Assembly (NCBI GenBank): GCA_942493375.1
Contig: OW818698.1
Span: forward strand, 1,550,001-1,614,000
Direction of reading: 5' to 3'
DNA from: G942493375 sp942493375
GTDB lineage: Bacteria > Armatimonadota > UBA5829
DNA length: 64,000 nucleotides
Shown: one piece after another, positions 44,074 to 51,446 of the stretch
Numbering within the stretch: the stretch's first letter is position 1
How the letters are laid out: the number at the start of each line of letters is the position of its first letter
Notes under the pieces: generated by a model
Seen by the model: only the letters and a program-made list of their open reading frames with translations
Database searches by the model: none
What the model was told of the DNA's origin: nothing
Position numbers and translations under genes: made by a program

Positions 44074-45705
44074 CTATTCGCGAACTTCCACCCCAGTTAT
44101 ATCGCACTTGCCGCAGTCTTTTATTATGACATACAGGCCGGTTTCATCTGCCTGGTTGCCATCTGCTGGCTCGTATTTGTTATTTTTGATAACCAGGTTG
44201 TCAGCATGATGCCCGTAGAGCACGAAGGGGCTTTCGAATATGTTGTCACAGATTGTAATGTTATTGTGGTAGTATGGTGCGTCTGGCGTGAACTCGACTT
44301 GAGGGACGATTGATATTCTCTGCGACTGTGCGGCTGCAAAACGGCAGTTGCGCACGGTGAGATCATTCACGGGGCCTGATTCGAACCAATATGTGCTGTC
44401 TCCAGTAAGATGGAGCGCTTCAGAAACGGTGTTTAGACAGCAGTCCTCGATAAGTGTTTTGCGACGGCTCTGCAGACGCATTCCTCCTCTGAGCTTACCT
44501 GTCCGGCAGCGGCGCATTGTGATTTCGGGCATTGCGGAGTAGTTTTCGATCAGATCGTTCTCACTGATAGCAACCGCTGGTTTATCCAGTTTGAGTGTGA
44601 TTTCATTCTTGCCATCGTCGCTGACTTCGAGGACTGTGAATGTTTCGAGCAGCTCCTGAGTATGGCCTCTGTATATATTTATCTGGTCTCCTGGACTATA
44701 CAGCCTCAGCATTTTTAAGCCGTGGCAAGAAAGCAAAGCTGTGATTGTATTGCCGTTCACTTGCTGTACAGTTGTATAGTTCCCATGGATGTTTATCGTG
44801 TCATCCAGCATGCTCTCTAAAATACAGTCTTCAATAATGAACGTTCCTGAGCAGTTGTAGCAGTGAATAGCATCTGCATTATTGGCCACTACCCCTCTGG
44901 ACAGTTCATCTGTATACATATTGAAAGCACGGAGAGTGATGTTTTCAGTATATAGACTAACAAAACCCATCGATGCACCGCAGATAATTCGTACATTTTC
45001 AACGAGTACGTCTTTGCAGCTTACAACCAGAATACTATTTTTGTCTCTGGGTTCATGTGTTATGGCTATAATATGCCCTGCTTTATATGAACCGGGGAAT
45101 TCTCCATGAAGGATAACTGTATCCCCATCCTCTTCAGCATATAAATGGCGTATGGGCAATGGTGGATTTGGGTAGTCGAAGATTTCCTCTCCGATCAATG
45201 CAAGAATGCACTCCACCGGTGCAGGCGCCAGTGTCTCCCGGTCATAAGGTTGGAGCAGAAGATCTTTGTGGTTCATATAGTTTTCCCAGGTTTCGCTGAC
45301 TGCAACAAGATAGTTGCCTTCTACGCGATAAGGGAAACCATCTGCTATCTTGAGTTTCAAGTGTTTAGTGTCGGCTTCAAGAATGTCTGCCTGCGTATAA
45401 AATGGCCGATCATAATCTATACTGCAGTTTTTTAGAGTGACATTTTCGCAGTGGTCAAATACAATTGGTGCGATTCTGCCATGGAGAACTAACCTTGCAC
45501 CGCCAAAATCGAGTGTAACATTTTTAAGATTCCTTAGAACGAAAGCAACCAGGATACTGTCACCAGCGGCCGTGGATGCACAGACATAATCACGATCTGT
45601 GCAATAAGTTGCTTCATCCAGATAAAAATGATATTCGCTCTGATCTCCAAGGTAATATGTATCACTTTCAAAAACAATACCTTTTGTATAAGTTTCTGTT
45701 TTCAT
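44074..45705 (-). CDS. GH110-like right-handed beta-helix protein, no signal peptide
   Basis: 543 residues made of parallel beta-helix coils (NLKNVTLDFGGARLVLHG, HCENVTLKNCSIDYDRP). The stretch ADAIHCYNCSGTFIIEDC followed by SMLDDTINIHGNYT matches the hallmark of GH110 alpha-1,3-galactosidases, with paired Asp residues as candidate catalytic acids. Known GH110 enzymes are exported, yet here no signal peptide is present. It starts 13 bp after the GH16 gene, so the two are surely co-transcribed. Alpha-galactosidase action is the best guess; a lyase or epimerase of the same fold cannot be excluded. Confidence 0.75.
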   Translation of the reverse strand: MKTETYTKGIVFESDTYYLGDQSEYHFYLDEATYCTDRDYVCASTAAGDSILVAFVLRNLKNVTLDFGGARLVLHGRIAPIVFDHCENVTLKNCSIDYDRPFYTQADILEADTKHLKLKIADGFPYRVEGNYLVAVSETWENYMNHKDLLLQPYDRETLAPAPVECILALIGEEIFDYPNPPLPIRHLYAEEDGDTVILHGEFPGSYKAGHIIAITHEPRDKNSILVVSCKDVLVENVRIICGASMGFVSLYTENITLRAFNMYTDELSRGVVANNADAIHCYNCSGTFIIEDCILESMLDDTINIHGNYTTVQQVNGNTITALLSCHGLKMLRLYSPGDQINIYRGHTQELLETFTVLEVSDDGKNEITLKLDKPAVAISENDLIENYSAMPEITMRRCRTGKLRGGMRLQSRRKTLIEDCCLNTVSEALHLTGDSTYWFESGPVNDLTVRNCRFAAAQSQRISIVPQVEFTPDAPYYHNNITICDNIFESPFVLYGHHADNLVIKNNKYEPADGNQADETGLYVIIKDCGKCDITGVEVRE

Positions 45706-45718
45706 GTTAGTCTATTTC

Positions 45719-46537
45719 CTATCTAATCTCATCAAATACACGGACATAATCCACAATAAATGCATCCGGTAGAACAGCTTCTTTCAGCTTTTCACCTCGA
45801 GCATCAGGCCAGCGATATCCCCAGGGTTCAGCTGAAATAAGGATGAACTGTTCTATGTCTGACACAGGCCTATCAACACGCCAGGACTCTTTTCCATCTA
45901 TATAGAAAATGTAACCGTCCCTGCTCCAGTCAACACCAAAGTGATGGTATCCATCTTCTGTACCGGTAAGTTGATACTTACCGGATGTAACACTTCCATG
46001 GTCCTGTCCGTAGCCACCCCAATGGTTCGTATGCTCAACCAAGCCATCACGATTGAATGATTCCATGATATCGACTTCGACACCCGATGTTTCACCGTCA
46101 GCAGTTGCACCGATAATTGGTGACTGCAGCCAAAAAGCAGACCACCAACCCTCCTGTGTCTGGAGCTTGCAGCGGATTTCATAGTAACCGTATTTATGCA
46201 GAAATCCCGGTTTTTTGAACTTTCCTATAGGCCATGTAAAGTTACCATAACCCGTATCTCCCGGTCTATCCATATAATTCTCACCGGTTTGCAGCTGTGC
46301 AGTATAGAACATTCCGTCCTTTTCCACCAACTCCAACCGCAGATTGCTGTTACCATCCAGAACCGCTGTGCCTTCATCAGAGAAAGTATTATGCCTCTGG
46401 TGCATCATATACAATCGGTAATCCCACTTACTGCGATCAAGCGTAACACCATCAAATTCGTCCTGCCAAACAAGTATCCACTTTTTATTATCAGGCAATA
46501 TACTCGCCACATGTCCATCAACTATATACTGTGCCAT
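45719..46537 (-). CDS. GH16 endo-beta-glucanase/galactanase-like, no signal peptide
   Basis: 272 residues, start preceded by GGGGGAG. The GH16 jelly roll is complete: LVWQDEFDGVTLDRSKWDY at the start, YGYYEIRCKLQTQEGWWSAF, and the catalytic signature EVDIME with Glu154, Asp156 and Glu159. The end DAFIVDYVRVFDE is typical. GH16 members cut laminarin, lichenan, agarose, carrageenan or porphyran; the loops do not tell which. The lack of a signal peptide is unusual because GH16 enzymes are nearly always exported. The downstream gene is GH110-like. Confidence 0.9.
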   Translation of the reverse strand: MAQYIVDGHVASILPDNKKWILVWQDEFDGVTLDRSKWDYRLYMMHQRHNTFSDEGTAVLDGNSNLRLELVEKDGMFYTAQLQTGENYMDRPGDTGYGNFTWPIGKFKKPGFLHKYGYYEIRCKLQTQEGWWSAFWLQSPIIGATADGETSGVEVDIMESFNRDGLVEHTNHWGGYGQDHGSVTSGKYQLTGTEDGYHHFGVDWSRDGYIFYIDGKESWRVDRPVSDIEQFILISAEPWGYRWPDARGEKLKEAVLPDAFIVDYVRVFDEIR

Positions 46538-46652
46538 GAATGATTACTCCCCCTTGGAATAATGCGCAATAACACGACATTATACATCGGTTTCAATAAA
46601 TACGTGTGGGGAAGGGATTAATAGTGAAGGATCTCGGTACTGGAATAAGCGG

Positions 46653-46682
46653 TTAAGGGGATGGTACAAACCATCCCCTTAA
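46653..46682. terminator. Perfect hairpin after the nucleoside hydrolase gene
   Basis: TTAAGGGGATGGT (46653-46665) and ACCATCCCCTTAA (46670-46682) form a 13-bp stem with loop ACAA. It lies 19 bp downstream of the nucleoside hydrolase stop on the minus strand. There is no clear T run, so factor-independent termination is only likely. Confidence 0.55.
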
Positions 46683-46701
46683 ATTCGAATTGTGGTTTAC
46701 T

Positions 46702-47583
46702 CTACAATCCTGCAATCGAAAAATAGTGTTCGAAGAAGCGGTCGGGATCTACATCCACTGCTATTGTGTGGCGTTTGTCTGTAGAGTCGGCATTCCAGCG
46801 GGTTGTGCCCATGTTTTCCTTGTCCATTATCTCAACTTCTACACTACCATTTTCATATTTGCAAATGTCCGGTTCAAATATGATTGCTGCAGTCAGTGGA
46901 TCGTGGAAAGTGATTCCGTCAACGTGCTTAAACCACGTCTCAGCCATTTTGGCAGCAGCTTCAAGCACACTCCCTACAAACTTCTGCCGGCAGAGATTGG
47001 CATCTAGAAAGCATCGCGTTGTGACATCAATACTTACGGATATATGCAATTTCGGCTGCGCTTTATAGACTATCGCGGTGGCATAAGGATCTGTGATTGC
47101 GTTCCATTCCTGACCATCAGGAAAATTGCCGCACATCAGTACCAGTTGTTTCAGCAGGGATGGTATCTCAGGATCTATGGCAAAGAGAAGCCCTATGTTA
47201 GTCATTGGACCGATAGCAAGCAGTGTAATCTCACCAGGTCTCTCGTGAATAGTCTGGCGCATAAAATCTATCGCCGAGTTGCTCTTGAAATCCGTAGAGT
47301 GTGGAAGAGAAGCCAGTGCAGCAGACTGCGGAGCCTCAGGCTGTTTTTGAGGAGTCAACATAGGGTTTTCTGTGCCGGGATGAATAGGAACATCGGTCCT
47401 TCCGGCAGCCAGACACATAGCACTTACCAGTTTTGCCCGCTCTTCCACCTGACCGCTGACAGTGGTAACCCCAACAAGTTCACATCGAGGCTGCCTGAGT
47501 AAATAGGCAAGGCATACTGCATCATCTATATCGGACCCTATGTCGGTGTCGAGTAGAATTGGAATAATATCGTCTTTTGGCAT
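46702..47583 (-). CDS. Inosine-uridine-type nucleoside hydrolase
   Basis: 293 residues from the ATG at 47583, chosen for AGGAT upstream; the frame is open to 47628. The calcium/ribose site DTDIGSDIDDA (12-22) and the later DGITFHDPLTAA, with the conserved His-Asp, identify the IUNH family. ITLLAIGPMTNIGLL and LVLMCGNFPDG are further landmarks. The enzyme splits the N-glycosidic bond of nucleosides to give free base and ribose. In glycan loci related proteins may act on other N- or O-ribosides. It follows the GH42 gene on the same strand, with a short hairpin repeat between them. Confidence 0.9.
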   Translation of the reverse strand: MPKDDIIPILLDTDIGSDIDDAVCLAYLLRQPRCELVGVTTVSGQVEERAKLVSAMCLAAGRTDVPIHPGTENPMLTPQKQPEAPQSAALASLPHSTDFKSNSAIDFMRQTIHERPGEITLLAIGPMTNIGLLFAIDPEIPSLLKQLVLMCGNFPDGQEWNAITDPYATAIVYKAQPKLHISVSIDVTTRCFLDANLCRQKFVGSVLEAAAKMAETWFKHVDGITFHDPLTAAIIFEPDICKYENGSVEVEIMDKENMGTTRWNADSTDKRHTIAVDVDPDRFFEHYFSIAGL

Positions 47584-47628
47584 TTGATTTATCCTTATAC
47601 ATGCATTTTGCATAATATCTTCGAGCAC

Positions 47629-47650
47629 GGGCGACCGCGGAGGGTCGCCC
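47629..47650. repeat. Short GC-rich hairpin (GACCGCGGAGGGTC family), second copy
   Basis: GGGCGACC (47629-47636) and GGTCGCCC (47643-47650) around GCGGAG, followed by CTACG. It lies between the GH42 and nucleoside hydrolase genes, as the copy at 22078 lies between VOC and transaldolase genes. Confidence 0.8.
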
Positions 47651-47688
47651 CTACGATGTTCTTAGCACCGTAGTTATACAAGTCTGTA

Positions 47689-49692
47689 CTAGTATTGCTT
47701 CAAAACCATTACAGTATATGGTTCCAGTTCCAGCATTCCGGTGTGTTCTTGGCCAGTTAGGATATCCATCATTTTGTTTGGGAGCACGATGTGTCCGGGT
47801 TTGTGTTCTATCTCCATCACTATCATTCCATCCTGTCCTTCACCTGTTCTCGGGACTACCAGGACGTTCTCTGATGCTTTGGCTACGGGTAGAACACCTG
47901 CTTCTTTGCCGATACTAAGAAGCAACGACTGGAAATCTGATGGCTGAGGCATTGTGCCCAGAACTATGATCTGCCCTTTGCCCATGTTTTTACGAGTGAT
48001 TGCTGCAAGGCCTGCGAATGGGCCTTCTGTGTATGTAGCTAAAGCTTCGGCACCTCTGAGTTCGAGGCCATCATACCAGACTGAACCACTTGTCTCCCTG
48101 CCGTCTTTCCAACGCATCTTAAAATCTCTGGGGTCTGCAGGGATCTCATACTTACAGTATATTCCGGCCCATTCTTCGAGCGAACCGTATGGAGCATGGG
48201 TATACTTGGCTGCATGGGTATTGCGGACATCAGACATCGGGCCAACAATCCAGATCCCACCGTTTTCGATCCATTCCTTGATCCTCTCACGCAAGTTCTG
48301 TGTATCCAGAGAGATCAGAAATGGACTGACTATCATCTTATAGCTGCTCAGGTCTGCCATCGGATGAATGACATCCGGTCTGATCTGCGAACGGATCATC
48401 GGACGGTAGGCTTTTTCCATCAAAGATGAGAGGTAAACGAAATTGCTGACCAGCGGCTGGTATTCGAATATTCTACTGCTGTGCTGCGAGTAATGCAGTG
48501 CGATCCTGGTTGGAGTTGGCCTGGTAGTGTTCAGGAAATCGGATGCAATAGCGAATCCGTCTGCTATTTCTTTTACTTCTTCCAGGATGTGCATAGGTCT
48601 GCCGATGCTGGAAATAACAGCTCCATGCATCAGCTCCTGCCCTGCGCGGTGTTGTCTCCACAGCCAGTATAAATTGGCTTCTCCACCATATGCTATCGGC
48701 AGCCAGCTGTTGGCTTTGCAAAAACCTGGCTCTTTGTATCCATTGGCAGCGGTTGCGCCATTCCAGCATGTCTGTGTCTCTGTATTCCAGAAAGGTACGT
48801 CTTTGAGTGTCCGAATATAATCGAACCAGAATCCGGCCTGCCAGAGTGTGTCAACAGAATCATAATGATTGAATTGAGCGACATCCAGGAAACGATGCAT
48901 ATCCCCGTGATCCACACCCGTCAATGGCATCATATCTGTTCCTACCGGTTGAGTAACATATTTGTGCAGGATATCTGCCTGGTGCCTGGCGAAATCCACA
49001 TAGGATTCACTGTTAAAATTGGACCACTCAGTTAATAAAGATGGATGGTGCCATGTACCGGTATCCGGGGTCGGAAGCTGTGAAAACGAATCATAAGTCT
49101 GGCTCCACAGTGCAGTATCCCAGGCCTCGTTAAGATTGGCTATTGTTCCGTGCTTCGCCTTCATCGATTTCTGGAACATATTCACACACACTGGACACTG
49201 GCACGACCTGTGACCCGAACCCATTGCATAAAGTTCATTATCTATTTGCCATCCGATGATACGGTCATCCTTGCCAAACTCTTCTGCCATTTTGGTTACG
49301 ATTCGGGTGCAGTGGTCACGGTATATAGGGCTGTTGGGGCATGCATGCCTGCGCATCCCGTGCTGCATTAACTGGCCATTTTCTAACTGAAACAAGACTT
49401 CCGGATATTTTTCTGTCAACCATTTAGGAGGAGTAGGTGTAGGGGTGCACATAATGACTACAATGCCAGCAGATCCCAACTTGTCTACTACTAAATGAAG
49501 CCAATCGAAATCGAACACATTCTCACCAGGTTCCATACGGCTCCAGGCAAACTCAGCAATCCTCATGACGTTCATCCCGGCCTGTTTCATCAGCTCTATA
49601 TCTGCATCTATCTGTTCCAAAGGCCATGCCTCAGGATAATAAGCCGCTCCCAGATACGGCGGTTTAACTGTCGCTTCTTTTTGAGTGTTCAA
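47689..49692 (-). CDS. GH42 beta-galactosidase (TTG start)
   Basis: 667 residues from a TTG at 49692, which has AAGGAG 8 bp upstream; the longer frame to 49776 has no ribosome site. This is a canonical GH42: YLGAAYYPEAWP at the start, acid/base Glu153 in WQIDNELY, and nucleophile Glu305 in FWNTETQTCWNG. The Cys cluster CQCPVC plus an earlier Cys (RRHACPNSP) matches the zinc site of thermophilic GH42 enzymes. The trimerisation domain (SYKMIVSPFLISLDTQNLRE) and C-terminal beta domain are present. It hydrolyses beta-galactosides in the cytoplasm. It is the most typical glycosidase in the window and anchors a galactan theme for 41206-49692. Confidence 0.93.
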   Translation of the reverse strand: MNTQKEATVKPPYLGAAYYPEAWPLEQIDADIELMKQAGMNVMRIAEFAWSRMEPGENVFDFDWLHLVVDKLGSAGIVVIMCTPTPTPPKWLTEKYPEVLFQLENGQLMQHGMRRHACPNSPIYRDHCTRIVTKMAEEFGKDDRIIGWQIDNELYAMGSGHRSCQCPVCVNMFQKSMKAKHGTIANLNEAWDTALWSQTYDSFSQLPTPDTGTWHHPSLLTEWSNFNSESYVDFARHQADILHKYVTQPVGTDMMPLTGVDHGDMHRFLDVAQFNHYDSVDTLWQAGFWFDYIRTLKDVPFWNTETQTCWNGATAANGYKEPGFCKANSWLPIAYGGEANLYWLWRQHRAGQELMHGAVISSIGRPMHILEEVKEIADGFAIASDFLNTTRPTPTRIALHYSQHSSRIFEYQPLVSNFVYLSSLMEKAYRPMIRSQIRPDVIHPMADLSSYKMIVSPFLISLDTQNLRERIKEWIENGGIWIVGPMSDVRNTHAAKYTHAPYGSLEEWAGIYCKYEIPADPRDFKMRWKDGRETSGSVWYDGLELRGAEALATYTEGPFAGLAAITRKNMGKGQIIVLGTMPQPSDFQSLLLSIGKEAGVLPVAKASENVLVVPRTGEGQDGMIVMEIEHKPGHIVLPNKMMDILTGQEHTGMLELEPYTVMVLKQY

Positions 49693-49783
49693 AGCAAAGG
49701 CTCCTTGTGTGTACTTTCTATGATTCGGATTTAAACCTGCAGTAATGAGTATATCGTGATAGTGGGATAGAATCAATCATACA

Positions 49784-49792
49784 GACAAGACA
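49784..49792. repeat. Target-site duplication, left (copy B)
   Basis: GACAAGACA directly before the GGGCGCATG end of the element, repeated exactly at 51208-51216. Confidence 0.92.
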
Positions 49793-49815
49793 GGGCGCAT
49801 GTGAAATCTACGGAA

Positions 49816-50532
49816 TCATGCTGCAATGCTGGCAGCCTCCAGAATATTATTGGTTCTTTTGTTGATTACAGCTGATCTCAAGTGCGCTATTGCTTCTATT
49901 CCATCATTTTTCCACCGCATACCTGCCTGTTTGAGTCTTCCCTGACCGTACTGCTTGCAGGCGCTTTCAACACTGCCACTGCCAATGTGAAAGCCATTTA
50001 ACTGAAAAGTCGCATAGAGCATACGATTGGCATTGGTTGTGAAATAGTGCAGATTCTCCCGCTTTATTTTCTGCCCATTATCGTCTTTAGGCTGCCATTG
50101 CTTTATTGAGGAGACCACACGATCCACTCCGTCTTCCATCAGTCGAGTCTTGTTTCGCTTAACCCAATCTTTGGCCTTATTCGTTCCTTCACCATACCAG
50201 CCGTTAGCTATTTCCCATAAGTGTTGAATGGCGTGATACCAGTCCACGATCTCAACTGCATCTGGGAAGTGATGTGCCGCAAGTATCCATATCCATGCAG
50301 CACCATCAGCCACAAACACCAATCTACCAGCCCTTATGGCACCACGCCGACAAGCTTCAAGATATAGTAGTTCGCCAAACTTCTCGGTACGCTCCATTGT
50401 TCCGATTATGCTTCTCCCATATTCCTCACTTATAAAAGAGCCGCACTTCATTTCGGTCCACCCACCACCAGAATGAACCATCAATCCGTCCGCACTGATG
50501 GTAAAGTACACTCGGGCATTCCGCTGATGCAT
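49816..50532 (-). CDS. Transposase, C-terminal part
   Basis: The frame carries the catalytic region: ISADGLMVHSGGGWTEMKCG holds the first Asp (50453-50480 area), VADGAAWIWILAAHHFPDA the second, IVDWYHAIQHLWEIANGWYG follows it, and GSGSVESACKQYGQGRLKQ carries a candidate final Glu. This order of motifs is like ISKra4-family DDE transposases. The frame lies +1 relative to the N-terminal part, so the protein needs a frameshift to be made whole. The Met at its start is probably not used. Confidence 0.85.
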   Translation of the reverse strand: MHQRNARVYFTISADGLMVHSGGGWTEMKCGSFISEEYGRSIIGTMERTEKFGELLYLEACRRGAIRAGRLVFVADGAAWIWILAAHHFPDAVEIVDWYHAIQHLWEIANGWYGEGTNKAKDWVKRNKTRLMEDGVDRVVSSIKQWQPKDDNGQKIKRENLHYFTTNANRMLYATFQLNGFHIGSGSVESACKQYGQGRLKQAGMRWKNDGIEAIAHLRSAVINKRTNNILEAASIAA

Positions 50533-51070
50533 ATACAGCTTTACCTGAGCTTACATCAAGAGCAAGCTCATACTCCTGCTCACATAAAACCGTATCGGTG
50601 CGCTTTGCAAGAGATTGCACTTGCTTATAGCATATATCCAGACCAAAGCGCCGGGCAAGGAAATCAGCGCTTGCTTGAAAAGGAAAACAGGCAGATACCT
50701 CGGAGGCAAGTGCAACAACACCAATACTGTAGTTGCCAGAACCAATACCAAGTTCACCATCACGAGGAACTATCCACTCACGACATTTCTCACAACGATA
50801 CTTTCTCCGCCATATTTCATGAGTCCCAGCCAGAGTTACGACATTTCGAGAACGGTTCTCCTTGCCGATGGCAATACCGCCGCATTTACAAATGATACTT
50901 TTTGCTTCTTCTTGATCATTCGCAATCATTTCAGACATTGCAAGCTCTGAAGCATAACGACCGATAGCAAGAGCTCGTTCTTCTTTCTCAGACAAACTCT
51001 TGCCTGAGGATTCAGTGATATGGATCTGGAATAACTCCAGTAGTTTTGATACAATAGTCTCTGTTGACAT
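50426..51070 (-). CDS. Transposase, N-terminal part
   Basis: About 214 residues from the ATG at 51070 (MSTETIVSKLLELFQIHITE); an upstream GTG at 51103 is also in frame. It contains two Cys pairs (CKCGG, CEKC) of a zinc-ribbon type and a helical DNA-binding segment. In-frame sense seems to end near SSGKAVYASA or ECPSVLY; after that the meaningful reading continues in the +1 frame as FTISADGLMV. The overlap of the two frames is about 107 bp. Confidence 0.85.
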   Translation of the reverse strand: MSTETIVSKLLELFQIHITESSGKSLSEKEERALAIGRYASELAMSEMIANDQEEAKSIICKCGGIAIGKENRSRNVVTLAGTHEIWRRKYRCEKCREWIVPRDGELGIGSGNYSIGVVALASEVSACFPFQASADFLARRFGLDICYKQVQSLAKRTDTVLCEQEYELALDVSSGKAVYASAECPSVLYHQCGRIDGSFWWWVDRNEVRLFYK

Positions 51071-51207
51071 GGTCGGGGTGATGCCTCCTATCATTTTTGT
51101 CACTAACTAATGATTTCGACATCGACCCCGACTATTCATGCAAAAATCCCCTAGAATTTTCCCCTTTTTTTATTGCCAACTATTTTCCGTAGATTCTACA
51201 CGCACCC

Positions 51208-51216
51208 GACAAGACA
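51208..51216. repeat. Target-site duplication, right (copy B)
   Basis: GACAAGACA, identical to 49784-49792. Confidence 0.92.
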
Positions 51217-51364
51217 GGAAAGTTATCTGCAGGAGTATTCGGTATTAGAATAGCCCAATTAAGGTTCCGAACACTCTTGATTTCGCGGATTAACGCAGAT
51301 TTTTCGGGAAGAAATGCGCTGTATTATTCAGAGTAGAAATGGGGCAGACCATGGGATTCTGTTA

Positions 51365-51389
51365 CGGGATGGATTAGAAATCCATCCCG
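51365..51389. terminator. Hairpin downstream of the GGDEF-EAL gene
   Basis: CGGGATGGATT (51365-51375) and AATCCATCCCG (51379-51389) form an 11-bp stem with a 3-base loop, 58 bp beyond the stop of the minus-strand gene. No strong T run follows. Confidence 0.5.
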
Positions 51390-51446
51390 AGCAAACAGGG
51401 AATTCAGAGCATAGAGGGAATCCTGAACGGGGGTTTTGGCTAAGGA

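Larger units (their letters stand above)
49793..51207 (-). mobile_element. Full-length insertion sequence (copy B), ISKra4-like
   Basis: 1415 bp, ending in the same GGG-starting imperfect inverted repeats as copy A and flanked by the 9-bp duplication GACAAGACA. It is inserted just upstream of the GH42 gene, leaving about 100 bp before that gene's start. It carries a transposase split over two overlapping frames. Sequence identity to copy A outside the deletion is very high, so one copy arose recently from the other or from a common source. Confidence 0.93.

Noticed and set aside
46555..46590. Possible further copy of the AATAATGCG palindrome
   Set aside because: Only a short GGAATAATGCGC match is present; the rest of the element is absent.
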